Source of the DNA: Thermococcus sp. 4557
GTDB taxonomy: Archaea; Methanobacteriota_B; Thermococci; Thermococcales; Thermococcaceae
NCBI RefSeq assembly: GCF_000221185.1
Contig: NC_015865.1
Span: forward strand, 496,001 to 560,000
Length of the DNA stretch: 64,000 bases
Reading direction: 5' to 3'
Of this stretch, positions 27,174 to 35,841 are shown in pieces (positions within the stretch are counted from its first letter, which is position 1; each line of letters begins with the position of its first letter). Under the pieces are notes generated by a model. It worked only from the letters and a program-made list of their open reading frames with translations, did not search any database and was not told the origin of the DNA. A program made the translations under genes and the position numbers.

Positions 27174-27892
27174 GGGCGCTGAAAATCATCGGAATCATCC
27201 TCGCGGTGATAGCGCTGGTTTCCATCCTAACAGTGGGCACAATGGACGAACCGCGAACCCTTGTGCCATCCACTGCCCCAGACGAATGGAGCCCCAAAGG
27301 AACACAGGTGAATACCATTCCCTACGGCCCAATAGATGTTAGGTACACCATAACTGAGTACTCCTACACTGGATTCGCCCGTGACATGGAAAACCTTTCA
27401 CGGCTGGCCGACGTGAGTGTGTCCCTGGAAAATGGAGTTGTGGGATACGTGGCGGTTGTCGATCTCTCCTCGGTTCCATCTACGATGCTTCCCCTGGCCC
27501 GTGGAAAGGTGGAGAAGGAGGTCATGGGGTTCATTGAGGACGAGGTTTTCTCCATGGCGGGAGAACTGGGGCTGGAATTTAGGGAAAGGTACACATCCGG
27601 GAAAGACGTTGTGTGGCGCTTCTCGTTTCCCCTGGAGCTTCCGGGAGTGTTCGGTGGGAATGCCACAGAGGAAGAGCTGCCCGTGTACGTAAGGGCACGC
27701 AAGATATGGCACGGAAAAGTCCTGGTGGTGGCCCTTGTGGCGTATCCCAACGGCACTCTGGAGGTATCAGGGGGAAAACATTCCTTCGGAAGCCTGTCGA
27801 TATCGATAACCGCCAGGATACATCTGGAATATTCAGACGAGGCCAAGGACTTTCTCCTGTGGGCGGGCGATGCCGAACTCAAAGAAACATGA
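27170..27892 (+). CDS. Membrane-anchored protein of unknown function, paralogue of the previous gene
   Basis: A 240-residue protein with an N-terminal hydrophobic anchor (IIGIILAVIALVSILTVG) and no lipobox, followed by an extracytoplasmic alpha/beta domain. Similarity in order of motifs to the upstream lipoprotein (VVDLSSVP, KVEKEVMGFIEDEV, then a beta-strand segment) suggests gene duplication. It starts within the stop codon of its neighbour (ATGA), so the two are translated together and may form a heteromeric surface complex. No family is recognised. Confidence 0.7.
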   Translation: MRALKIIGIILAVIALVSILTVGTMDEPRTLVPSTAPDEWSPKGTQVNTIPYGPIDVRYTITEYSYTGFARDMENLSRLADVSVSLENGVVGYVAVVDLSSVPSTMLPLARGKVEKEVMGFIEDEVFSMAGELGLEFRERYTSGKDVVWRFSFPLELPGVFGGNATEEELPVYVRARKIWHGKVLVVALVAYPNGTLEVSGGKHSFGSLSISITARIHLEYSDEAKDFLLWAGDAELKET

Positions 27893-27941
27893 CCCAACCT
27901 TTAAAAACTTCTCCCGCTAATTTACTCTGGAGGTGGGTAGA

Positions 27942-28220
27942 ATGAAACACCATGTGGGCGAGCACAAGGCGAAGAAGGGACTCATCAGGATAGAGTTCGA
28001 TGAGAGGGACGGCAGGGCCGAGCACGTCAGGATCACGGGAGATTTCTTCATGCATCCCGAGGAGGCGGTCCATGAGCTGGAGCAAAAGCTCGAGGGGCAC
28101 GGGATCGACGAGCTGGAATCCCTGATGGACGAGTTCTTTGCGATGAGGATGGACATTGAGATGCCCTACGTAAACATCGAGGACTTCAAAATCGCACTCA
28201 AAAACGCGCTGAAGGAGTGA
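27942..28220 (+). CDS. Lipoate-protein ligase C-terminal domain protein (LplB-like)
   Basis: A 92-residue stand-alone version of the LplA C-terminal accessory domain: KKGLIRIEFDERDGRAEHVRITGDFFMHPEEAVHELEQKLEG corresponds to the GKL-x-RVEI...ITGDFF-PEE signature. In some archaea a separate small subunit of this type is needed with the catalytic LplA for lipoate activation. No catalytic LplA gene is adjacent here, so its partner or function is uncertain. GGAGGTGGGT precedes ATG 27942. Its stop overlaps the next start (TGATG). Confidence 0.78.
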   Translation: MKHHVGEHKAKKGLIRIEFDERDGRAEHVRITGDFFMHPEEAVHELEQKLEGHGIDELESLMDEFFAMRMDIEMPYVNIEDFKIALKNALKE

Positions 28221-28789
28221 TGGGCGTGCTCGATGTGAAGGTTCCGAGGAGAACCCTGGGGCACCTGCTGCTGGTGTTCCTGCTCTCCGCCATTGGGGGA
28301 TACTGGGCCGGGGCCGCCAGCCCGGACACGGCCCTCGAGGCGGTTCGCAAGATAATCGAGCAGATCGGGCCCATCTCTGACTCCAGCTTCCACAACTTCG
28401 TCAAAATATTCACCAACAACTCTATGGTGGCACTCCTCACCTTCATATCGGGCCTTTTCTTCGGTCTCGGTCCGTGGTTTATAATGGCCTTCAACGGCTT
28501 CGTCGTTGGACTAGTTGTGCTTGCGGTTCACCGGATGGGCGGGATGCCGATGGGCCAGATAATCCTGGGCCTGATACCCCACGGCGTCGTCGAGATACCC
28601 GCGATAGCCCTCGCCGGCGTCGCCGGTATCGTCTGGTACAGGGAGATAATCTCAGGAGAAGGCGATGGGGGAGAAAGGTTCAGAAGAGGGGCAGTTAAGG
28701 GCCTGAAGCTTTTCGCCCTGTCAGTTCTGCTCCTTTTCGTCGCGGCCCTCATTGAGGCCTACGTAACCCCCAGGGTTGCGGGCCTCTGA
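28220..28789 (+). CDS. Stage II sporulation protein M (SpoIIM) family membrane protein
   Basis: A 189-residue integral membrane protein with about five spans and the SpoIIM/DUF95 family signature: a long extracellular loop after the first helix, then FTNNSMVALLTFISGLFFGLGPWFIMAFNGFVVG and LIPHGVVEIPAIALAGVAG. Archaeal homologues are common; no sporulation is implied and the role is unknown. The start overlaps the stop of the LplA-C-domain gene. The last 69 bp overlap the 3' end of the convergent DUF354 gene. Confidence 0.85.
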   Translation: MGVLDVKVPRRTLGHLLLVFLLSAIGGYWAGAASPDTALEAVRKIIEQIGPISDSSFHNFVKIFTNNSMVALLTFISGLFFGLGPWFIMAFNGFVVGLVVLAVHRMGGMPMGQIILGLIPHGVVEIPAIALAGVAGIVWYREIISGEGDGGERFRRGAVKGLKLFALSVLLLFVAALIEAYVTPRVAGL

Positions 28790-29860
28790 GGTCCCCGCCT
28801 CCCCAATCTTCACCGCGCTGAACGTTCCGAACTCTTCGTACGTCTCAATCTCGTTGAGTATGACGTCCATGGGGTTCTCAAAGCCGCTCACGACGCTCCT
28901 GAGGTACGCCCGGTAGCTTCCGTTCATCTCCATCATGCGCTCTGCCATCATTGCGACCTTCACGGGGTCAGTTGAGTGGAACTTGACGCCCTTCTCGACG
29001 AGCCACCGCGTCACCGCGAGCAGTCTGCCCGGATATGTGGAGATCGTTGGAGTTCCGAGGGCTATGGCCTCGCGGTTCATCGTTCCACCGGCCCCTATCA
29101 TAAGCCTGGCGTAGTAGAGCAGGCTGAGGCTGTCAACGGGCTCCTCCGGCATGATAACGTTGTCAAAGCGCTCGAAGCGCTCCCTCTGCTCCGGGGTCCT
29201 GGGGAAGAGGACTATCGGCACCTCTGGAAGGAGAGGTATAACGTCCTCAAGTATGCTCTTCCCGTTCCCGTTGAAGTAGTTGGCCTTCACGGGCTCGGTG
29301 CGCATGACGATGTACCCGTTCCTCCTAACGCCGAGCTTATTCAGGACCTTTCTGTTGGGAACGAAGCCGTAGAGGTGAGACAGCTCGGAGAAGCCGTTTA
29401 TCGGCCTCATACCGTTGGGGTCGGCGCCGCACCTGATCAGTTCGTAGGCGTCTATGGCCTTGGGGAACACCAGGAGTTCGGTGTAGGGGAGTATGAGTTT
29501 GTTCTGGCCAACGGCGGTTTCGTTGTCCACGAAACCTATCGAAGGAATCTGGAGGCCAAAGGCGACGCGCGGTGCCTCAGCGGAGTGCTTATAGAGGGCC
29601 AGGTCCGGCTTCTCCTCCACAATGAGCTTGCTGAGGCGGTACATCCTCTCGGTACCGGCCACGAGCTTGCCCTCGAGGGTGGCACCCCCGTGCCTTCCGA
29701 CGACGTAGTAATCAAACCCGTACATGTCGAGGATGCCGGTGAGGCCGTCGAATTCGCGCGTGGTTATTAAAACCTCATGTCCGGCCTTTTCGAGTTCCCT
29801 GATTATACCCTTGAAGAAGTGAACGTGAGGGGAGTTTGTTATGTCGATCCATACCTTCAT
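28721..29860 (-). CDS. DUF354 protein (GT-B fold, sugar epimerase/glycosyltransferase-like)
   Basis: A 379-residue cytoplasmic protein of the archaeal DUF354 family. It starts MKVWIDITNSPHVHFFKGIIRELEKAGHEV, the usual family N-terminus, and has two Rossmann-like halves with MIGAGGTMNREAIALGTPTIS in the second, resembling the nucleotide-sugar site of UDP-GlcNAc 2-epimerases and GT-B transferases. A wecC/wecB-like pair starts divergently about 280 bp away, which supports a role in surface glycan precursor metabolism. ATG 29860 follows GGTGGG. The 3' 69 bp overlap spoIIM. Confidence 0.84.
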   Translation of the reverse strand: MKVWIDITNSPHVHFFKGIIRELEKAGHEVLITTREFDGLTGILDMYGFDYYVVGRHGGATLEGKLVAGTERMYRLSKLIVEEKPDLALYKHSAEAPRVAFGLQIPSIGFVDNETAVGQNKLILPYTELLVFPKAIDAYELIRCGADPNGMRPINGFSELSHLYGFVPNRKVLNKLGVRRNGYIVMRTEPVKANYFNGNGKSILEDVIPLLPEVPIVLFPRTPEQRERFERFDNVIMPEEPVDSLSLLYYARLMIGAGGTMNREAIALGTPTISTYPGRLLAVTRWLVEKGVKFHSTDPVKVAMMAERMMEMNGSYRAYLRSVVSGFENPMDVILNEIETYEEFGTFSAVKIGEAGTSEARNPGGYVGLNEGRDEKEQN

Positions 29861-30143
29861 TCTACCCACCATGTTACTGAACAGCTCTGTTCAATATAAG
29901 GCTTTCCCAAAAACGGTTGTGAAGCCTTCTTTTCAAAGCTTTAACAGTATGTTTTCAGACAAAAGAACGTTTAGAACGCTTTCTTTCCATGAAAACAGCT
30001 CTGGCCAAAGACAAAAACCCTGTAAACATGTCCTAGGCCCGTAAAATAGTCTGGAAACACCTGCATCCCAAGAAACCGGTTCGGAAACCGTTTTCTGGAA
30101 AAGGCTTTTATTCATGCGGGAAAAGCGTTGATGGGTGACACGA
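29861..30143. other. Divergent promoter region between DUF354 and wecC-like genes
   Basis: 283 bp with no credible gene. It holds an AT-rich TATA-like element (caatataag near 29892-29900) suited to the minus-strand gene and another (ggcttttattcatg, about 30102-30115) suited to the plus-strand gene, and it is visibly lower in GC than the coding DNA. A short imperfect palindrome around 30075-30095 (aaaccggttcggaaaccgttt) is present. No C/D sRNA box order was found. Confidence 0.6.
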
Positions 30144-31430
30144 ATGCGGGACAGGATAGAGAAGAGAACGGCAGAGATAGCTGTCATCGGCCTCGGGTAC
30201 ATCGGCCTCCCAACTGCGATAATGTTCGCCAACGCGGGCTTCAATGTTACCGGATATGAAATAAGGACTGACGTTGTTGAGAGAATAAACTCCGGAAAGG
30301 CCCACATAGTCGAGCCGGATATAGACGATCTCCTCAGGAAGGCCATTGAGAGCGGAAAGCTGCGGGCAACGTCGAACCCCGATGACATCAGAGAAAAAGA
30401 CGTTTACATAATCTGTGTCCAAACGCCTCTGAGGGAGGACAGGACGCCCAACCTCACATACCTGGAAAGCGCCGTTGAAACCGTCGCAAAGGCAATGAAG
30501 CCGGGCGCACTTATCGTTATCGAGAGCACCATTCCCCCGCTCACGACGGTTAGAATGGCCGAGCTCATAGAGGAGCTGACCGGGTTGAAGCCTGGAAGAG
30601 ATTTCCACATGGTTCACGCGCCGGAGAGGGTGATGCCGGGCAGGATATTCAAAGAGCTGGTGTACAACTCGCGCATCCTCGGTGGGATAACCCCCGAAAG
30701 CGCCGAGCTTGCCGAAAGGCTCTACCGCTCCTTCGTCAAAGGACAGATATTCAGGACGAAATCGACCGTCAGTGAGGTCGTCAAGCTCATGGAGAACACG
30801 TTCAGGGACGTCAACATAGCCCTCGCGAACGAGTTTGCCTACCTCGCCCATCAGTACGGGATAAACGTCTTCGAGGCAATAGAACTGGCCAACAGCCACC
30901 CGCGCGTTAAAATCCACGTTCCGGGAATAGGGGTTGGCGGCCACTGCCTTCCGAAGGACCCCCACCTTCTCGTCTGGCCGGCGAAGGACGACTTCGGCCT
31001 CATAAGGCTCGCGAGGGAGATAAACGACGGCATGCCCCTGCTCGTCAAGGACCTTCTTTTCGAGGCGCTGAGAACCATCAACCTCCCACCGGAAAAGGCC
31101 GTGGTCGCGGTGCTTGGGCTGGCTTACAAGGGCGACAGCGACGACACCAGGAACTCCCCCGCCTCTGCGTTCGTGGAAGCCATAGCGGATGACGTGGCGG
31201 AGGTAAGGACGTACGACCCGTTCGTGGAAGGAACCCACGGAAGCCTCGAGGAGGCCCTGAGGGGCGCCGATGCGGTGGTAATAGCGACGGACCACACGGT
31301 CTTCAAATCCCTCGACTGGGAAACCCTCGGGAAGCTCATGCGGAACCGCGTTCTCATCGATGGCCGCCGCGTGGTCGAGGTGCCGCCCGAAGGGTTCGTC
31401 TTCAAAGGCGTTGGGAGGGGTGAGTATTGA
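30144..31430 (+). CDS. wecC: UDP-N-acetyl-D-mannosamine dehydrogenase (WecC-like nucleotide-sugar dehydrogenase)
   Basis: NAD-dependent four-electron oxidation of UDP-ManNAc to UDP-ManNAcA. The 428-residue product has the Rossmann motif VIGLGYIGLPTA (14-25), the substrate region VHAPERVMPGR, PGIGVGGHCLPKDPHLL with the catalytic cysteine in GGHCLP, and the C-terminal domain GLAYKGDSDDTRNSPA. The exact sugar is inferred from the adjacent 2-epimerase gene, which overlaps it. ATG 30144 is preceded by GGTGA at about 5 nt. Confidence 0.88.
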   Translation: MRDRIEKRTAEIAVIGLGYIGLPTAIMFANAGFNVTGYEIRTDVVERINSGKAHIVEPDIDDLLRKAIESGKLRATSNPDDIREKDVYIICVQTPLREDRTPNLTYLESAVETVAKAMKPGALIVIESTIPPLTTVRMAELIEELTGLKPGRDFHMVHAPERVMPGRIFKELVYNSRILGGITPESAELAERLYRSFVKGQIFRTKSTVSEVVKLMENTFRDVNIALANEFAYLAHQYGINVFEAIELANSHPRVKIHVPGIGVGGHCLPKDPHLLVWPAKDDFGLIRLAREINDGMPLLVKDLLFEALRTINLPPEKAVVAVLGLAYKGDSDDTRNSPASAFVEAIADDVAEVRTYDPFVEGTHGSLEEALRGADAVVIATDHTVFKSLDWETLGKLMRNRVLIDGRRVVEVPPEGFVFKGVGRGEY

Positions 31431-32560
31431 AACCCGCCTTTGTATTCGGAACCCGGCCGGAGATAATAAAGCTCGCGCCGGTAATACGGGCGTTCCTTGA
31501 TATGGGCGTTAAGCCGCTCCTGATTCACACCGGACAGCACTACGACTACGAGATGAGTAGCGTCTTTCTGGAAGAGCTGGAGATGCCCCCAATAGACCAC
31601 CACCTCGAGGTCGGTTCGGGAACGCAGGCCGAGCAGACGGGTCTAGCGATGATTAAGATCGAGAAGGTTCTGATGGATGAGAGGCCGGACGTCGTGCTCG
31701 TTCAGGGGGACACCAACACCGTCCTGGCCGGGGCCCTCGCCAGCGTCAAGCTCAAAATCCCAGTTGCCCACGTGGAGGCAGGCCTCAGAAGTTTTGACCG
31801 GACGATGCCGGAGGAGATAAACAGGATTCTTGCAGACCACGCGAGCGAGGTTCTCTTCCCTCCAACGGAGGAGGCCAGGAAAAACCTGGAGCGCGAGGGC
31901 ATAACGGAGAACGTTTACGTCGTTGGCAACACCGTTGTGGATGCAGTTCTCCAGAACGCGGAGGTGGCGGAGAGAAAGAGCGATGTGCTCGAGAGGCTTG
32001 GGCTGAAGCCGAAGGAATACGTGCTCATAACCGCCCACCGCGCCGAGAACACCGACAGCAGGGAGAACCTCGAGAGGCTCATTGAGATTCTGGAAGGGCT
32101 TCCAATAAGGGCGGTCTACCCGATGCACCCCCGCACGAGGGGCAGGCTGGAGGAGTTCGGCCTCTGGGAGCGAGTAGCATCGATAGAAAACCTGACCGTG
32201 ACGAAGCCCCTCGGCTACCTCGACTTCCTGAAGCTCGAGAGGAACGCCTTCGCGATAATGACCGACTCGGGCGGCGTCCAGGAGGAGGCGATAATCCTGA
32301 ACGTGCCCTGCATAACGCTCCGCTACAACACCGAGAGGCCGGAAACCGTCGCCGCGGGCGGCAACGTTCTCGTGGGCCTGGAGAAGGAGCGCGCCCTGGG
32401 GTATCTTCAGAGACTCCTGGAGGATGAGGAGTTCTACCGGAAAATGGCAGGGGCGGCGAATCCGTTCGGCGACGGAAAGGCCGGGGAGAGGATAGCGGAA
32501 ATTCTGCTGGAGCTCCATAAGAAGGGCGAGCTGATGGTTAAGGGCTCAAGGTTCATCTGA
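31427..32560 (+). CDS. wecB: UDP-N-acetylglucosamine 2-epimerase, non-hydrolysing (WecB-like)
   Basis: Interconverts UDP-GlcNAc and UDP-ManNAc, supplying the upstream dehydrogenase. The 377-residue product has FGTRPEIIKLAPVI (8-21), HTGQHYDYEMSSVFL, LVQGDTNTVLAGALAS, VEAGLRS and the C-terminal TDSGGVQEEA and CITLRYNTERPE signatures. Start is a TTG whose last bases overlap the wecC stop (TTGA), with GGTGA just upstream. The 3' end overlaps the convergent secreted-protein gene by 15 bp. Confidence 0.94.
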   Translation: MKPAFVFGTRPEIIKLAPVIRAFLDMGVKPLLIHTGQHYDYEMSSVFLEELEMPPIDHHLEVGSGTQAEQTGLAMIKIEKVLMDERPDVVLVQGDTNTVLAGALASVKLKIPVAHVEAGLRSFDRTMPEEINRILADHASEVLFPPTEEARKNLEREGITENVYVVGNTVVDAVLQNAEVAERKSDVLERLGLKPKEYVLITAHRAENTDSRENLERLIEILEGLPIRAVYPMHPRTRGRLEEFGLWERVASIENLTVTKPLGYLDFLKLERNAFAIMTDSGGVQEEAIILNVPCITLRYNTERPETVAAGGNVLVGLEKERALGYLQRLLEDEEFYRKMAGAANPFGDGKAGERIAEILLELHKKGELMVKGSRFI

Positions 32561-33151
32561 GGTGTGGAGGACAGGTTTCTTACCCTCTTCTTTTGAGAGC
32601 CCTTCGACCCTTTCCACCACGGCCCGGGCCGCTTCCTTCAGCAGGTGCTGCATGTAGCCTGAGTATCCCATCAGGCCCTTCGATTCGTCGGAGACATCAA
32701 CCACGAGGTATGCCCGAACCTGGGGCTCGGAGGTTATCCCGGATGAGCCAGGGACATCTTCTCCAGTGCTGTTTCGGTAGTGGGGGTAGTCCGCGGGGTC
32801 GCCGGCACTGGAGTAAACGGCAACCACCCGGATGGAGCCTTTTGAGAGAACCGGAGAATATTCCACGTCCGTGTAGTTCACCCAGACGGCCAGAAACTGG
32901 CCGTCGCATTCCACCGGAGCAGCCAGGAGGAGAACCTTGTGTCCCCGGTTCATGAGTTCACCTGCCACGATCTTTCCGAAGGGGGAGTCGGGATAGACAC
33001 AGAATCCCCGGTTAAACGTCGCGTTGGCTGATGAAGCTACCTCCGAGTGAACTTCGGAGCGGGATTCAGACCTCCCGAGGGTAAACGTGCCGAAGTAGAA
33101 AACGAGGGAGAAAACCAAGACGACCAGCAGCAGGACGGCGGCTTTTCTCAT
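32546..33151 (-). CDS. Exported protein of unknown function, paralogue of the upstream gene
   Basis: A 201-residue protein with an N-terminal membrane anchor (AAVLLLVVLVFSLVFYFG) and an extracytoplasmic alpha/beta domain. The segment ILSKGSIRVVAVYSSAGD-like (here VLSKGSIRVVAVYSSAGD) corresponds to LLSKTYLASIVVYYSTSGD in the gene just upstream, so both look like diverged duplicates; both also end in a helical segment with VE and LL pattern. No known family. It lies 9 bp behind the paralogue, indicating an operon. Confidence 0.68.
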   Translation of the reverse strand: MRKAAVLLLVVLVFSLVFYFGTFTLGRSESRSEVHSEVASSANATFNRGFCVYPDSPFGKIVAGELMNRGHKVLLLAAPVECDGQFLAVWVNYTDVEYSPVLSKGSIRVVAVYSSAGDPADYPHYRNSTGEDVPGSSGITSEPQVRAYLVVDVSDESKGLMGYSGYMQHLLKEAARAVVERVEGLSKEEGKKPVLHTSDEP

Positions 33152-33160
33152 GGGGACACC

Positions 33161-33826
33161 TCACGAACCCCTTAGAAGGTTCTCAACTCCCATCCTGACC
33201 TTAAGCACCATCTCCCTGTATGGATCCCCCTTCGCGAGGTAGCCCTTGTGAACTTTCAGGTTCTTCCACCAGGAAATCCCGACGGTTCCCTCCAGCAGAT
33301 TCTCCGTCAGATACCTGTTGGCGTTCTCCGAAAGCTTCTCGGCGAATTCCTCGGTATCCTCCGTATGGGCAGAATTGTATGTGGTGATGAAGCTCAATAT
33401 ATCGCCGGATGTGGAGTAATAGACCACAATGCTGGCTAGGTAGGTCTTTGACAGCAGGCCGGGCTCTTCCCCCCTGAACGGCACGTAAACCACGAGAACC
33501 CTGCCTTTGAACTGGAGCTTCATCAAATCCTCAGTCCCTGATGGTGTCGGAACAACGGTCGGGTTCAATCCATTCTCCCTGGCGACCTCCTCAAGCATCC
33601 CGGTCAGCAGGCTGTACAGAGGATCGCTTGCAATCACAACGATGTAGAGGGTATCCTCGCTGGAGGGAATTGCAGTGGCGTTTAAAGTGCCGTTGATGAG
33701 CACAGGACCGTTGGAGAACACTCGCTCCCCGGAATAATCCGCGATAACTGTGTTCTGGGACGCGATGAGCACGGCCGGAACAATGAGAAGCAGGACGATG
33801 ACAACTACCACAAGTGCCCTCTTCAT
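33161..33826 (-). CDS. Exported protein of unknown function, paralogue of the downstream gene
   Basis: A 221-residue protein starting with a signal/anchor (RALVVVVIVLLLIVPAVLI) and continuing as a soluble alpha/beta domain facing outside the cell (TLYIVVIASDPLYSLLTGMLEEVARENG, then FKGRVLVVYVPFRGEEPG). Similarity to the next gene suggests tandem duplication. TATA element (attatttaagg) lies about 30 bp upstream of the chosen ATG at 33826, preceded by GTGGT. Function unknown. Confidence 0.68.
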   Translation of the reverse strand: MKRALVVVVIVLLLIVPAVLIASQNTVIADYSGERVFSNGPVLINGTLNATAIPSSEDTLYIVVIASDPLYSLLTGMLEEVARENGLNPTVVPTPSGTEDLMKLQFKGRVLVVYVPFRGEEPGLLSKTYLASIVVYYSTSGDILSFITTYNSAHTEDTEEFAEKLSENANRYLTENLLEGTVGISWWKNLKVHKGYLAKGDPYREMVLKVRMGVENLLRGS

Positions 33827-33891
33827 AACCACGCCCCAGGGTAGAATCTGAAGGAGGACCTTAAATAATTTTTGGACAGAGGGATGTAAAA

Positions 33892-35151
33892 TCAAACGGG
33901 CGTTCCGATGTAGATTCCGTGCCTCGTCCTGACTATCCTGACCCTAATCCTGTCCCCGACTTCGGCGTCGGTGTTGATGACCTCAATGAGGCGGTTGCGG
34001 GCCTTCGCGAGCATCTCGCCCTTTATCCTTCCCGGGAGGACGACCTCCGCCTTGACGATTTCTCCAGGCCGGAAGGAAAGGGGGATGAACTCGCGCTTTT
34101 CCATACCGAAGTGCTTGGACTTCAGGACGAGCGGCTTCATGCCGGTTTTCTCCTCAAGCTTTCTGAGCCAGGCGTAGAAGTCCTTGAAGGGAACGAGCTT
34201 CGCTATTGTGGGGTTCCTGCCGAACTTGTAGGGGATGTAGTTCTGGAAGCCGAGGGCCGGCCAGCGCTTCCCGGCGCCGATTTTCCTTGCAAACTCGATG
34301 AAGGCCTCGGCCTCGTCGTCGTTTATGCCGAATATTATGACAGGGGCGATGAGGACGTCGATTCCAGCGTTCACCATGGCCTCCGCCATGTCCAGAACGT
34401 GCTGGAGGTCGTAGCTCTTCATTCCCATGAGCATCCTCGCCTTGTCCGGGTCGAGGGAGTGGATGGAGAGGTTCACCCTGTCAAGGCCGGCCTCCGCCAG
34501 CTCCTCGACGAGTTTGTCCGTGAGGAGTGTCCCGTTGCTCTGCATCGAGATTACGGACACGTTAGGGTGCTCCCTGAGCGCCTGGACGAGCTCAACGCGG
34601 AAGGGGTAGATGAGCGGCTCGCCCTGTCCGTCGAGGTGGGCCTCGAGGTTCCTCCCCTTTATTCTCGCGACCTCGTCGAACCATTTCATCAGGTAGTCAA
34701 CATCAACCACATAGTCGAGCTTCCGCGTCCTCGAATACGGCCCCTCATCAACGGAGCAGAAGACGCAGCTGAGGTTGCAGCCGCTCACGCCGCGAATCTG
34801 AATCAGGTTGGTCCCCCTGTCAATCAGGCCGAAGGCGTTGTAGCCCAGGAGCGGGACGTCAAGCCCCTCGTGGATATAAAAAACCCGTCTGTTGGTGTAG
34901 CGGTTTCTCAGGAGGGCGCCGAGGTTGTTCTGGATGTATATTGAGATGTACTGCTCGATGCCGGGGTAGTCCGTGTCGATGACCATGACCCCGTTGCGCA
35001 CCGTTATCTCGGGCTCAACGCGGTACTTCCGCCGTATAACCCTCGCCAGCTCGGCCTTGTCGAAGTCGGCATAGAGGGTCTCTCTCCATATCAGCCTGAT
35101 GCTCTCGCCGGCATCCTCAAAGGTGACGTGGGGAAGGTGAACCTCGATCAT
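33892..35151 (-). CDS. Radical SAM protein with possible TRAM-like C-terminus
   Basis: A 419-residue radical SAM enzyme with CxxxCxxC at Cys125, Cys129 and Cys132 (SGCNLSCVFCSVDEG), followed by the barrel motifs HLDGQGEPLIYP, VSVISMQSNGTLL and RVNLSIHSLDP. The C-terminal 60 residues (FRPGEIVKAEVVLPGRIKGEMLAKARNRL...VGDRIRVRIVRTRHG) look like an RNA-binding TRAM domain. This is an archaeal group of uncharacterised Fe-S oxidoreductases; an RNA or protein modification role is inferred only from the TRAM-like end. A TATA element lies upstream of ATG 35151. Confidence 0.82.
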   Translation of the reverse strand: MIEVHLPHVTFEDAGESIRLIWRETLYADFDKAELARVIRRKYRVEPEITVRNGVMVIDTDYPGIEQYISIYIQNNLGALLRNRYTNRRVFYIHEGLDVPLLGYNAFGLIDRGTNLIQIRGVSGCNLSCVFCSVDEGPYSRTRKLDYVVDVDYLMKWFDEVARIKGRNLEAHLDGQGEPLIYPFRVELVQALREHPNVSVISMQSNGTLLTDKLVEELAEAGLDRVNLSIHSLDPDKARMLMGMKSYDLQHVLDMAEAMVNAGIDVLIAPVIIFGINDDEAEAFIEFARKIGAGKRWPALGFQNYIPYKFGRNPTIAKLVPFKDFYAWLRKLEEKTGMKPLVLKSKHFGMEKREFIPLSFRPGEIVKAEVVLPGRIKGEMLAKARNRLIEVINTDAEVGDRIRVRIVRTRHGIYIGTPV

Positions 35152-35340
35152 GTTCCGGGGTTTGGGGCCCCTCTTAAAAATCCGACGATGGATAAAACAT
35201 CCCCCACATGGGTGGGCCTCCAGGGGCGTCACTGCCCAAAGGTTTTTAAGGGAAGACCTGTTGGCATCATGCGGGCATGGAAACATTTTAATATTATTGA
35301 ATTAAACAGTCTAACAATGGACTAGTGTGGGTGATATGGA

Positions 35341-35841
35341 ATGTGGGGAAAGATCGAGCATTATTTTGACGAATATCCAGTCAGGAAGCAGATAGCCAAG
35401 ACCCTCCTCAAGTACGGCCTCAAGGTCTCCGATGACCTCAAGATCAAGGCCGGTGACATAGAGGTTCCGTACACCAAGATCGCCAAGGCCCTCGACGTGG
35501 ACAGGAGGGTCGTCAAGGAGACCGTCGGCATGATACTCAAGATACCCGAGCTGAAGGAGATATACACCAACCTCGAGCCGACGGTTCACATGAAGTACGT
35601 CGGCAGGCACGTCGGCTACGGCGTCATAGAGATAGAGCCCGAGCCGAGGGCCATTGGAATACTCGCCAAGATAGCCCTCAAGATAGCCGATCGCGACATC
35701 AACATCGTCCAGGTCGTCGCGGAGGATCCGGAGCTCTACCCAGAGGCAACCCTCACGATAATCACCGAGAAGCCCATCCCCGGAGACCTCATCAACGACC
35801 TCTCCAAGCTTGAGGGCGTCAAGAGGATTTCAATATACTGA
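35341..35841 (+). CDS. ACT-domain regulator of amino-acid metabolism (HTH + ACT)
   Basis: A 166-residue protein of the archaeal family described as regulators of amino-acid metabolism with an ACT domain. Residues 10-75 form an HTH-like segment (EVPYTKIAKALDVDRRVVKETVGMIL); residues 95-166 form an ACT domain (GYGVIEIEPEPRAIGILAKIALKIADRDINIVQVV...) that would bind an amino acid. A promoter element (attttaatattat, about 35286-35298) and GGTGA before the ATG are visible. No operon partner; the MBS operon begins 349 bp downstream. Confidence 0.84.
   Translation: MWGKIEHYFDEYPVRKQIAKTLLKYGLKVSDDLKIKAGDIEVPYTKIAKALDVDRRVVKETVGMILKIPELKEIYTNLEPTVHMKYVGRHVGYGVIEIEPEPRAIGILAKIALKIADRDINIVQVVAEDPELYPEATLTIITEKPIPGDLINDLSKLEGVKRISIY

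Noticed and set aside
30108-31295. A 395-codon minus-strand frame opposite the wecC-like gene
   Set aside because: No coherent domain; the plus frame has complete nucleotide-sugar dehydrogenase motifs.
33919-34944. A 341-codon plus-strand frame opposite the radical SAM gene
   Set aside because: Antisense shadow; the CxxxCxxC motif is in the minus frame.
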